This document shows, piece after piece, positions 1-9,700 of a stretch of 64,000 nucleotides of DNA. Made by a program: the position numbers and the translations under genes. The stretch's first letter is position 1. Each line of letters opens with the position of its first letter. The notes beneath the pieces were generated by a model that was not told where the DNA came from, searched no databases, and saw nothing but the letters and a program-made list of their open reading frames with translations. Source of the stretch: Meconema thalassinum (taxonomy: Eukaryota; Arthropoda; Insecta; Orthoptera; Tettigoniidae); contig OX336388.2 in the NCBI GenBank assembly GCA_946902985.2, forward strand, positions 1,701,063,978 to 1,701,127,977. The letters are read 5' to 3'.

Positions 1-505
1 TAGGTTTGGAATTTTTAATTTATATTTTAATATCTTTTATCGCAGTTGGAACACAAAAAGTGCACGTTTTTAAGCGTGTTTCAACCATGCGTCACATTTA
101 AGAATTATCTCAAAAACCCGTCGTCAGATCGAATCCAAATTTTAACACAATATACATTAATTGGAATGTTGTATAACTGGTTTATTAATTTCAATTTTTT
201 TTTGTGTCCAAGAATCAAGTTGTTATCATTTATGTAAGGTAACTTTTTCTCGGCTCGGGGCGGTTGGAAAATGTAGTTCTTGGTTGCGTTGTAATCCTTA
301 TACATCGAAAGGTTATGCTGTATGACTGTGAAATACGTAAATTAATTCACTTATTGTATATCGGTTTGTATTTGTACGGGGAAATAACACACGTTTCACC
401 AGCTAGCCACTCCGGGAAAAGCTGTACAGCGTTGCCGAAATGGTGCCCACACGCTTCATGGCGCGTCTCGCTCGGAAGTGATGGGCTCCATCTCAGCAAC
501 GCTTG
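1..505. other. Unassigned left flank
   Basis: No convincing gene, RNA or repeat is seen here. The stretch is AT-rich at first and of mixed composition from about 390. Reading frames are short and resemble nothing I recognise. It is the flank into which the LTR retrotransposon inserted. GTATA at 506-510 recurs at 14604-14608 after the second LTR and is the probable target duplication. Confidence 0.4.
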
Positions 506-1064
506 GTATAACACTTGCAGATACGCAAGGAGCTATGAAAGTAGTCGCTCAATGACTTCGTTTTGGCGACCTACTTCCGAGTGAAAGTCAGTGACTACAT
601 CTGGAGATCTGACGCCAGACAGGCGTGTTTCGAGTATCCATCCGTCGCGACGTGGACATTATAAATATTTTTGTGCTCAAGTGAGCATCCGACTGCATCG
701 TGTGTTGAAAATAACTATACTAACGTTGTCACACATTGTGGACATATTATTGTTCTACGAAAGGCCATATTAGGCAATATTTTCTACAAACTGTAATTGG
801 TGCCATACGCCAGATATTTTTCCCACGTGTAAGTGGAAGGGCAAAGTGCCACGCCGAAAATATATGAGTTATCGTCTGATAATTGTGCCAAGACGAAGTG
901 ATTATTACTGCCAACGATCACAACATTATTGCTACGGAAATTCTGAATTGAAAATATCAATTTTATCGCGGATGCCACGTGATTGATAAAACGTGATACA
1001 ATTGCACGTGCTAACAAGCAAAGCATCGCATCGTGTTGAATCTTGAGGATCAACAGGCTGAAAA

Positions 1065-1505
1065 CTACAATATACTGTGGAGAACACTATTATTTGCATC
1101 GTCCACAATAATCACGCCAAAACGCCGAGAGGAACGAGATATTTCGACATTTTCGACATCATGCAAGACATTGAACTTTTCCACGCCATGGTGAAGAAGA
1201 CGATTATGGGCTAATACCATTCCGGTATGAGGGGGACGTCGTGATGGAGACCACCAGCTTGATGGAACGTCAGGATGCCGAGGACGCAGACGAAGGAACG
1301 TGGATGCCGACTTCCAGGCACATTCCAGACCTTTTTGGGAGACCATCATCCGGAGGCGAACGAACCCTGGTTGCTTGGGAGGTCCAGATTGGTGAATCCG
1401 TGGAGGACAGGACCATGCTGGAGAGCCAAGCAGAGTTTTTCGCGACCCTGGTCGATGAATGTCTGAGCCGATGTGAGAGCTACCAAAAGTCGTGAGTTTG
1501 GGCAC
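1065..1505 (-). CDS. Antisense 146-codon ORF in 5' LTR (hypothetical)
   Basis: An open frame antisense to the retrotransposon, repeated unchanged at 11537-11977 in the 3' LTR. The predicted protein is rich in Ser, Arg, Pro and His. I see no signal peptide, membrane segment or known motif. A sense-strand 84-codon ORF (1241-1495) overlaps it, so openness of both strands may simply reflect a GC-richer, stop-poor segment of the LTR. Identity between copies is expected from the LTR age and is not proof of selection. Some long-LTR or errantivirus-like elements carry antisense accessory ORFs, which is the only reason to list it. No function is assigned. Confidence 0.2.
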   Translation of the reverse strand: MPKLTTFGSSHIGSDIHRPGSRKTLLGSPAWSCPPRIHQSGPPKQPGFVRLRMMVSQKGLECAWKSASTFLRLRPRHPDVPSSWWSPSRRPPHTGMVLAHNRLLHHGVEKFNVLHDVENVEISRSSRRFGVIIVDDANNSVLHSIL

Positions 1506-3103
1506 CTTTTCTTTTGTAATAGTCCGCGGTGGTATATTTAGATATCGTAGTTATTTTTGTGAATCAACCGCACTTATGTGTCAGCCATTTGCTAGGTAGG
1601 GTTGTAATTAGTATAATTGTTGTTTATTTCAGTCATTGTGAGTCACCTTGTGGGGTAGACCAGTTTTGGTTAACCCTTGTTCCGTCCTGATGGACGTCGT
1701 ACCACGTTATAGCCGACCCACTGCCAAACATGACTGTAATCATTTGCAGCTATTTTGCTCAGCCATGTGTAGGATATTTATCCGTGGTTTCATTCAGATG
1801 TCATCGTCACTTTATTTAACTGCAATCTTTGCAACCAGTCTGTTGAGACTTATGACCTCGTTAGATAGGTCGTATCGTTAGGAAACCAACTGTAGTTTCC
1901 AGTTTTATAAAAATATGCTGTATTTTCATTTTTGAAAGCGCTCAGAAGCCAATTTACAGTCAAATACTGACAGATTTATTATTTTGGAGAAAGTGTAGAT
2001 GTCAAGCATCGAACTAAGTGCACTATCGCATCATTATGCAGGTCTAGAGTTGCAGATCTGTGCCATATTTATCAATTTGTTACTACTTTGTTTCTGTCAT
2101 GAGGACACAGGTGTTAATGTTATACTGAGAACTTAATAAGTGTTATATCTTTGATGAGCAAAGAAGCTCGTGAGACATGCTGTTATGTCTGTGATTTACT
2201 ATTCTTTGAAATGAAGGACTGCGATACTTTATTGTACAGTTAAATTGTAACGTGTTTAGCACACGGATTCTATAAGGTTTTTGAACCAAGCATATGCTAA
2301 GAATGACAAGGCCAAATATTACGGTATTATATAACGTTAAAACTAGCCGGCCTTGCCTGTTGAAAAATGTGGTCAGTGAAGGACTGCAATTTGTGAAGTT
2401 GTCACCAATAAACTGGTTTGTTGACCCAGTAACCTTGAAAACAAATGCTTGAAAGCGAGACAGAACTACGATAACATAGGACAGAATGTTGATTTCATTC
2501 ATCTCTTTCAAAGCAGCTATTGCTCATGAAACCCAGTGTTTCTTACTGTATTTTTGTTCATTTGTTTTTCTTGGATTTTCATACTGTTAGTTAGATATTT
2601 TGCTGCGAGGAATGTCATTTCGACATGTCCAGGGTTGTCAGGTTTCTTTATGCATTGTTGGCGATCCTCTTGAGAGAGGCAAATTATAATGAAGGCAATT
2701 TGGTTATTAAATGCGAGGTTTTTGCCGCAGGTAACCCATGATATTATGTGCCTTGAGTGAGTAAGACGTGCCATTGTTGTAAGTCGCGCATCTGTTGTTG
2801 TTATGAGGCATTATTATGAGAGTTGTTGAAAGCGAGGTATTTACCGCTGATAACTCGTGTTATTGTGAGTCCGGGCCGAGTTTACTCGTTGAGTTTTCCG
2901 ACTATTGAATCGATGTTTTGCTGCGGGAGAATGATCTTTAGAAGACTACTCCTTGTCAGGCCTTTGTCAGAATACGCCATAAACCTACGGAAGGAACATA
3001 AACCGACATAATAATCATCATCCGCATAATTGTTTTAAACAAGATCTAACTAACATATTGTTTCCATTTAAACTTTGACATTCTTACATTTGAACCTGCT
3101 GAC

Positions 3104-3346
3104 ATGGCCGTGCAGATGAAGGGATTTCCTTTATTGGAAACGACGAAGACTGTAGACATTTTTGTTGTGACCTGGCGCACACATGAACCATTAGTTCATA
3201 GTGTGTGGAGCGCAGGCCATGTGATTGTCAGACGTGGTTTTAACTACGCTATCACCGACATTACTATCAAGCTAGATGACAATGGTTTACAAAGAGTTAA
3301 CCATGGGGCAGGAAGGCATTATAATAAAAACTGTGTTGTACTATAA
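3104..3346 (+). CDS. Sense 80-codon ORF in LTR (hypothetical)
   Basis: Starts at ATG in GACATGGCC and encodes 80 residues. The 3' LTR copy (13575-13817) differs by one nucleotide in this frame, a GGT to GGA glycine change that leaves the protein identical. No domain is recognised. It could be a small accessory ORF or chance. One silent difference is too little to claim constraint. Confidence 0.2.
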   Translation: MAVQMKGFPLLETTKTVDIFVVTWRTHEPLVHSVWSAGHVIVRRGFNYAITDITIKLDDNGLQRVNHGAGRHYNKNCVVL

Positions 3347-3820
3347 TTATTGATGTCATGAAACTGTATTTTTTCCCATGTTACGTTTATTGCGTGCTAT
3401 TTAGCACATGATTGTTGATTAGATTAATTGTTTTTAAATGGCTGTACACTTAGCTTTGTATTGTAACTGTTTTGCTATTACGGACGTCACCGCCGTAACT
3501 TTGAATGTTAACTGATAGGACTTAGCTAGAAAAGTTAAATGTAAATGTGGAAATGGTACCACCATAACTTAGCTTTGCTTTGCTCCTTCACTTAAATGTA
3601 ACTTCATATTAGCTTGATCATGTAACTTGTATTAGGGATTTTGCGTCGTACCATTTACCCAGCGTTGTTGCTGTTGCTTACTTATTGTGTATTAGATCTT
3701 TCGCGAGGGTTAATGTAACTTCATTGTTAGGGACTTGAACTTTTATTATCATTAACTTTTAGCTTGCGGATTAGCCGAATATAACCCTCCGAACTAGGAT
3801 AGGGGTTTGTGGAAATCTAC

Positions 3821-3826
3821 AATAAA
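3821..3826 (+). promoter_or_regulatory. Candidate LTR polyadenylation signal AATAAA
   Basis: AATAAA lies about 305 bp before the end of the LTR and is repeated at 14293-14298 in the 3' LTR. The position fits an R region ending before U5. No cleavage data are available and other AATAAA-like strings occur nearby, so this is a position-based call. Confidence 0.35.
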
Positions 3827-4136
3827 TTTTCACGGTGTTTTACATAAGCCTGGATGTTTAATTTCACAGTCTAGTTTTTGAGGTGAACCTTTCCTTAGGC
3901 CGTCTTTGACCATCGCAACCATGTACCACGCTCCCCGTGGACTATAGAACCTCGTGCCGCATTGGCCTATTGTTAGGAAGTTCACCTGATCCTCACGGCA
4001 AACTTTTAAAGGTCCGACGGGGGAGATGCTAGGAGAGTCATCGCGGTTGTTGGCTATCCCGACAGCTTTACCGGAGGACTTCTGAAGGTCACTCACAAAT
4101 ATGTGCCGTTGCCACCCGGCTGACGGTCACATAAAA

Positions 4137-4330
4137 TGGCGGCCCAACTAATGGGGCTACGAAGTTGACATGGTGCACGGTGTTAACGTGGAAACCGACG
4201 TATAGGTCGCACATAAATTGGCTCCCTATACGTGGGGAGAGACGTTGACATGGTAACACATTGATTGACTCCCTATACATGGAGCCAGATGTCAACATGG
4301 TGATCATCAGATGGCGCCCTGTATATTTTC
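4137..4330 (+). promoter_or_regulatory. Primer-binding site with three degenerate tandem copies
   Basis: Five bases after the LTR end, TGGCGGCCCAACTAATGGGG closely resembles the tRNA-Lys-type primer-binding site used by many retroelements (known consensus TGGCGCCCAACGTGGGGC). Similar strings start at 4219 (TGGCTCCCTATACGTGGGG), 4266 (TGACTCCCTATACATGG) and 4312 (TGGCGCCC). The first three are followed by a shared block reading GTTGACATGGT or GTCAACATGGT. Spacings are 82, 47 and 46 bp. The first copy is in the canonical position. The others look like tandem duplications of the PBS-leader unit. The tRNA identity is inferred from similarity only. Confidence 0.55.
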
Positions 4331-4707
4331 TTATGCCGATATTTAGGAGGATCTTAATATTTGAATAATGGTAAATTGACAGGACTGGGACGAACTTAGA
4401 AAGTCGTACTGCAGATCAATAGACCGCATGACATTCATATTTGATAGAAGACCATGGGGTGAGGTTTTTATATTGAATAAATGAAAGATAGGGTTTTTCT
4501 TAGATGATGCCTCATCCTAAGTAAATGTAATACTTTGCTTTGCTCACCGTTGTATTAGTAAATGTAGAAGCACTTAGTTTGCATACTCCAGCTGTACTCG
4601 TGATATTTATTAAGTCGAAACAAGCTTTATACCACCACGTTACTATCATAGCTGTAAGTTTCCATCATGATTGATCCCTCGTTTCTCTCAATATAAATTC
4701 TTGTCAA
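4331..4707 (+). other. Retrotransposon 5' leader
   Basis: Untranslated leader between the PBS repeats and the gag start codon. It has short repeated words (TAAATGTA, TTTGCTTTGCT) that also occur in the LTR. The Gag ATG at 4708 follows CTTGTCAA and is the first ATG of the long frame. Nothing else is recognised. Confidence 0.5.
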
Positions 4708-6549
4708 ATGGATGAGGATATGATTCGCAGAGTGTTCGCTGAGATGTTGGCAGGTGTCAACGCTAACCTCCAACAACTTACTAGTGACTTGAGTGTGAAT
4801 ACACAAGCCTTAGAGGTTAATTCACAAGCTATTGACAATGTTAGACAGGAAGTAGGTGATGTAAATGGTCATGTGGACCAGGTCAGGCAGAACCTCGAGA
4901 TAAACACTCAGTCTGTTGACAATGTCAGGCAGAACCTTGAGGTAAATACCCAATCAATTAATGAAGTACGTTTAGATTTAGAGATAAACACCCGTACTGT
5001 TAAAGACGTTAGGACCGATCTAACGAAGGTCAGGGCCGAAATGGACTCGTACAGGGTAGAAGCGAAAAATGACTTAACGGCAGGTTTGGCAGCGGTAAGG
5101 ATAGACGTGATTCGTCACCACCAGGAGGCAAGCCAGCGCGTAGACACATTAACGGAAGAAATGAATAGGGCAAGACAGGATGTGCAAACCCGACTCGAGG
5201 AGCACACGGCTCAAATTCAGACCGCTATAAATAAAGTACAGTTAGACGTCCAAGCTGATATCGAGCACACCAGAGAAGAATTTGGGACTAGGCTGAATCG
5301 CGCAGAAGGTTTTATGGACAACGTAAAAAAGGATATGGCTACCATGAACCTAGGACTGGTATTAATGAGAGGTGCTGCTAACGCCGTTAATAACAACGTG
5401 AAGACCATCGTGGATAACATGCTTGAGGTTAGGGAGGAACTTAATTCTAACCGGAAAGACATCGCGGAACTAAAAGAAACTGTCACAGGCTTACGTGATA
5501 CTGTAGATGTGCACAGGGAGGAGCACAAAGTCGACCTGATGATGTTGAGAGGCGAATTCGTGGAGCATAAAACTACAGTCGACGCCAATGTAAATGGAGT
5601 CAAGGATGATATCAACCATATCCAGAGTAACGTATCTCAGGTTGAGGGCGAAATTGCAACATTGCAGAAAAAGATTGAGGAAATAACGATTATTGATAGG
5701 CTCGAGTTGAGTCGTAACCTCAAATCAGCTATTCGTGAGGTGGACCAAAATCTCAAAGGTAAAGTTGAACGAATCGAGTTGCAACTAAATGATTTAGGGA
5801 GCAAAGTCGCCAACAGGAATATACAAGAATTAGAAGTCATCGAGGAGAGGCTCGACAGGTTAGAAGCACTTCCGAGGGGAGTAGATTTGCAACCGCCGAT
5901 GGGAAATTCACGTGAAACGCCGGAATTTTGGACTAGTAATGTACAGTCAAGTGTACATGCCGATACACGACCTTGGCAGTTTAATGCAACAGCGCCAAAC
6001 CAGACGTTAAATTACGATGCTAACCCGTTCAGACCAGCTATAAATAGACTGGATCCTGAAACTAACACGCCGTCAAACAACTACATGCAGAATACATACC
6101 GTACTGCTAATACTCAGGGTAATGTCACAGTGATAAGGTCAAGGGAAGAGCAACCCGCTAAATTCACTGGCACAGGAAGCGGAGTGACTCCTGTAGAATT
6201 TCTCACGAACGTCGAGAGCTATTTACGAGACACACTCGTAACTCCTGAAAGAGAACTTCGAGTTATTGAACGTCTTCTGGATGGACAAGCAGCAACTTGG
6301 TATCGGGCTTTTAAATATTCATTCTCCGGGTATCAAGACTTTAAAGAAGCACTACTGAGGACGTATTGGTCGAGTGACGTTCAGCAAAGTATAAGGGCTG
6401 AAATGTACACTCGCCGATACAGTTCCAACATGCCAACTCGCTACGCAAATTACTTTGCAACCCAGCTTGCTAAATTGAGAAATCTTCAGCCTCCTTTATC
6501 GGAGCAGGATTTAGTGAATACCATGGTATGGCAATACCGGGGAGCGTGA
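4708..6549 (+). CDS. gag: Gag polyprotein, coiled-coil N-terminus, interrupted at its 3' end by a SINE
   Basis: 613 codons. Residues about 1-400 are almost all heptad-like, with repeated blocks built on the NTQ/DNVRQ and EVNTQS/EINTQS motifs (about 30-110) and long Asp/Glu/Lys/Leu-rich helices, predicting an extended coiled coil. Residues about 480-610 match the Retrotrans_gag capsid family: PAKFTG, VEFL, YLRDTL, the GQAATWYRA core and the F-L-YW region. This N-terminus is far longer than usual for Ty3/gypsy Gag. The final residues and stop come from a SINE inserted at 6539; Gag-Pol originally continued in the same frame, since the insertion plus duplication is 234 bp, a multiple of three. 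The nucleocapsid part lies beyond the SINE in the next entry. The element therefore cannot make its original Gag-Pol as it stands. Confidence 0.85.
   Translation: MDEDMIRRVFAEMLAGVNANLQQLTSDLSVNTQALEVNSQAIDNVRQEVGDVNGHVDQVRQNLEINTQSVDNVRQNLEVNTQSINEVRLDLEINTRTVKDVRTDLTKVRAEMDSYRVEAKNDLTAGLAAVRIDVIRHHQEASQRVDTLTEEMNRARQDVQTRLEEHTAQIQTAINKVQLDVQADIEHTREEFGTRLNRAEGFMDNVKKDMATMNLGLVLMRGAANAVNNNVKTIVDNMLEVREELNSNRKDIAELKETVTGLRDTVDVHREEHKVDLMMLRGEFVEHKTTVDANVNGVKDDINHIQSNVSQVEGEIATLQKKIEEITIIDRLELSRNLKSAIREVDQNLKGKVERIELQLNDLGSKVANRNIQELEVIEERLDRLEALPRGVDLQPPMGNSRETPEFWTSNVQSSVHADTRPWQFNATAPNQTLNYDANPFRPAINRLDPETNTPSNNYMQNTYRTANTQGNVTVIRSREEQPAKFTGTGSGVTPVEFLTNVESYLRDTLVTPERELRVIERLLDGQAATWYRAFKYSFSGYQDFKEALLRTYWSSDVQQSIRAEMYTRRYSSNMPTRYANYFATQLAKLRNLQPPLSEQDLVNTMVWQYRGA
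6526..6538. repeat. Left target duplication of SINE (GTATGGCAATACC)
   Basis: A 13-bp word identical to 6760-6772, immediately 5' of the SINE body. It is part of the gag coding frame, which shows the insertion occurred in a formerly continuous ORF. Confidence 0.9.
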
Positions 6550-6759
6550 TGGCGCAGTGGCTTAGCTGCTCGTCTTTCACCCGGACGGCCGGGGTTCGAA
6601 TCCCGGTGACAGCGGGGTGGAATTTTCACCTGAAAAATCACGTGACGTCAGGAAGGGCATCCGGCTTTAAATCCCCGGCCAAAACCAAAATGAGCATGGA
6701 TGGCTCCGGCGACCCCAATTAATTGGGACAAGCCGAAGAAAGTCGGAGAAAGTCGGATA
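6539..6759 (+). mobile_element. tRNA-derived SINE inserted in gag-pol
   Basis: A 221-bp SINE. Its head is tRNA-like with a pol III box A (TGGCGCAGTGG, 6550-6560) and a perfect box B (GGTTCGAATCC, 6593-6603). The body contains ACGTCAGGAAGGGCATCCGG and ends in an (AAAGTCGGA)-like repeated tail. It is flanked by a perfect 13-bp target duplication (6526-6538 and 6760-6772), the mark of LINE-assisted integration. It introduces a stop just inside its head (TGA ending 6549), cutting gag from pol. Confidence 0.92.
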
Positions 6760-9700
6760 GTATGGCAATACCCAGCCGACGTGCAAAGAGTACTAATCGC
6801 TGCAGGGGCGACGACATTTCAACAGTGTGATCAGATAATACGACGTCTTGATGCTAACGCGGAGCAATTTCCAACTCACCGTCAACAGAAGGTTGACAGG
6901 CGTGAAGAGCGTCACGTTAACGTCACGACTGTGGACAAAGTTAGCCAGACACAAGAAGCATCACAGAACTCTGGGAATCCTCGGCCAGAATACAACAATG
7001 AATACCGCCGTAACTGGAGAGAGTGGAGTAATACTCCATATTCAAGGAACCAGAGAGAAGACAATAGAACATATTGGAATCGTAGGTTCGATAATGGGGC
7101 GAGCGACAACCGTCGTCACGACAATAACCGTCGTGGGAATCAGGAAGGTCCGTCAGGAAGAGGAAGGATCCGGCGAGACTACAGGTATAACGAAGGTTAC
7201 CAACGAGGACGTGATCCACGTTACCATCCGGACCGTGACTGGGAAGGGAGAGCGCGCGAGAGCCGCGAGTACCTCCAGCAATTGAGAGAGAGCCAAAATA
7301 GAGAAGAGGGAGAAAGGAACCCTACTTCGAGGGAAGAAAGAAATGTGACGTCAGAGGCAGGACAGAACCAGCCTGGTACCTCTAGTCACAACAAAGGAAA
7401 AAAAAACGCCGAAAAATTAAGACAGTCTAGTTTGGCTGAGCACAGAGTGACGGCAGATATTTTACTCTGGGAGCCCATCCAACAGGATTTACTCGACGAA
7501 CGACGAACGACGAACCACAGTTATGAGCCAACACGTTTACCCAAAATAGTAGCCACTCTCAATAGATGCAGTGTTATAATTCTGATCGATACTGGCGCAA
7601 TGATCAGTGTAATCTCTGCAGATTGCTATGCTAAGTTGAAGGCTAACTCTGAGGTGACAGAGCTGCCTGTTTCCACTATTCGTGTCAGAGGAGTGATACC
7701 TGACCGGGTTGTGACGTGCAAGATACAGGTTTTGTGCACATTGAGAATCACAAGCCACTTGTATTTGCACGAATTCTTAGTTATGAAAGGTTTGCATCAT
7801 GATGTCATACTAGGGGCTGATTTCATGAGGAAGTATGACGGTATTATCGACATGGGACGCAATACTGTCGAATTTAAACCGAACGAACCTATAGAGATGA
7901 ACCTTGTGGCAGATGAACCGGAATTCCTGTCCGAAGTCGACGTTGTCGAGCAACTTAATAGCAAGGAAACACTTGATGCCGACGGAGAGGCAGGATTAAT
8001 ATCCACAACCATGCTAGAGAATTTGGCTACTACACTAAATGAATATTGGGACATATTCGATACTGCTCCTGGCGAAATTATGAATTATGAATATGACCTC
8101 ATTTTATTAGACGACTCTCCATTTCAGAAGAAAATTTACCCGATTGCTGAAAAACACCGCGAGGAAGCTGCAAGGAAGATCCATGAGATGGAAGTAGCAG
8201 GCACGATTAAGAAGTCACCGACTCCTTTTCTGAATCCAATTATACCTGTGGTTAAGGTTGATGGAAGTTTGAGGCTTTGTCTCGACGCAAGGGCTTTAAT
8301 CGAACGCCTGGCTCCCGAGCACGACAGACCGCCTAAGATTAGGGACATCCTTAGGAAGTTTAAAGGGAAGAAAATTTTCTCATCATTGGACCTTGTACAA
8401 TCATATTATCACATCAAACTGTCCGAGCATACTCAGAAGTACACTGGCTTCTTATTTGTTCAAACCACCTATGTCTTCTGCAAGTTACCATTTGGTTTGA
8501 AGAATGCTGGAGCTGCTTTGATTAGAGCACTAGATGCTAAGTTAGCTCCAGAGGTCAAAGAGAAAGTAATATGTTATGTGGACGACATAATCATCGCTTC
8601 TGAAACAGAGGAAGAGCATTTGGCTACCCTACGCCTTGTTTTTGAAAATCTTCGACAGGCCAATTTCAAGGTCAAGTTTGATAAGTGCAGATTTCTCCAA
8701 AGAGAAGTAAATTTTGTTGGACATATTATTAATGGAGATGGATATCGACCGAATCCAGCAAAAATCAGAACTGTCGCCGCTTTTCCAACGCCAACCCGTG
8801 TGAAGCACGTGAGACAATTTTTGGGAATACTACAATTTTTTGCTGCTCATTGTGAGCGATACTCAGAGACTGTTGCACCACTTCAAAGTCTGCTGAAAAT
8901 GAACTGTAGATGGAATTGGAATGATGAGTGTGAGACAGCATTCCAGAAGACTAAGCAGATGCTAGCGAATTCTATCCAGTTGGAATATCCTGATTATTCA
9001 CGCAATTTCATTCTTGAAACAGACGCATCAGCCATTGGTATTGGAGCTATATTATTGCAGGAAGACGATGATAAGAAACGTCACTACATCGTTTTCTTGA
9101 GCAGACGGTTAAGAGCTCACGAATCTCACTATTTTACAACAGAAATAGAAGCACTAGCCGTCGTCTATGCATTAGAGTACTGGCAGAAACATTTGATAGG
9201 CCAGAAGATTGTCGTAAGAACCGATCACCACGCTTTGACCTTCATCCTACGAACAAGACTGGCAAGTGACAGGATCAGTAGATGGACTCTTTTTCTCCAA
9301 CAGTTCGATCTGGAGATTGTTTACAAACCAGGCAGAGAGAATGTATTGGCCGACATCCTCAGCCGGAATCCTGAAACTTCTATTAATGCCATTGACATCG
9401 AGAGAGAATGCGAAGAACACCTTCGCCGACTTCGTTATCTACCCGAAGGACAGAGACGTGAAGAGGAACTTAGACACATCATTCGATTTCTTGAACGAAA
9501 TATGGATCCTCAGGATGAGCTTTATGCAAGGATTGCTGCCATAGCAGATGACTATCTGATTTACCGTCGCGTTTTGTATAAATTTGTGGACGAAGATCAC
9601 ACCCAACTGTGTGCAGTTATTCCCAGAAGGTACCAGGAATCTGTCATTCTCATGGTACATTTGTCTATTGGTCACGGTGGAACGGACAAGACCATTGCCA

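Larger units (their letters stand above)
511..4131 (+). repeat. 5' LTR (about 3.62 kb)
   Basis: Direct repeat of 10983-14603. It starts at or just after GGTATA at 505-510 and ends GGTCACA at 4131. The length is extreme for a Ty3/gypsy LTR, which is usually a few hundred bp to about 2 kb. Differences from the 3' copy cluster in 530-1070 and 2520-3060, while 1081-2510 looks identical in both. An AATAAA at 3821-3826 could be the polyadenylation signal. It contains several ORFs of 80-146 codons on both strands that are intact in both LTRs (see separate entries). Confidence 0.9.

Noticed and set aside
5217..5840. Antisense ORFs of 132 and 67 codons under gag
   Set aside because: Shadows of the strongly biased coiled-coil coding strand; Ser/Leu-rich translation with no motif.
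6848..7285. 145-codon +2-frame ORF and antisense ORFs over the basic Pol N-terminus
   Set aside because: Frame shadows of the Arg/Asn-rich region; no initiation context or independent motif.
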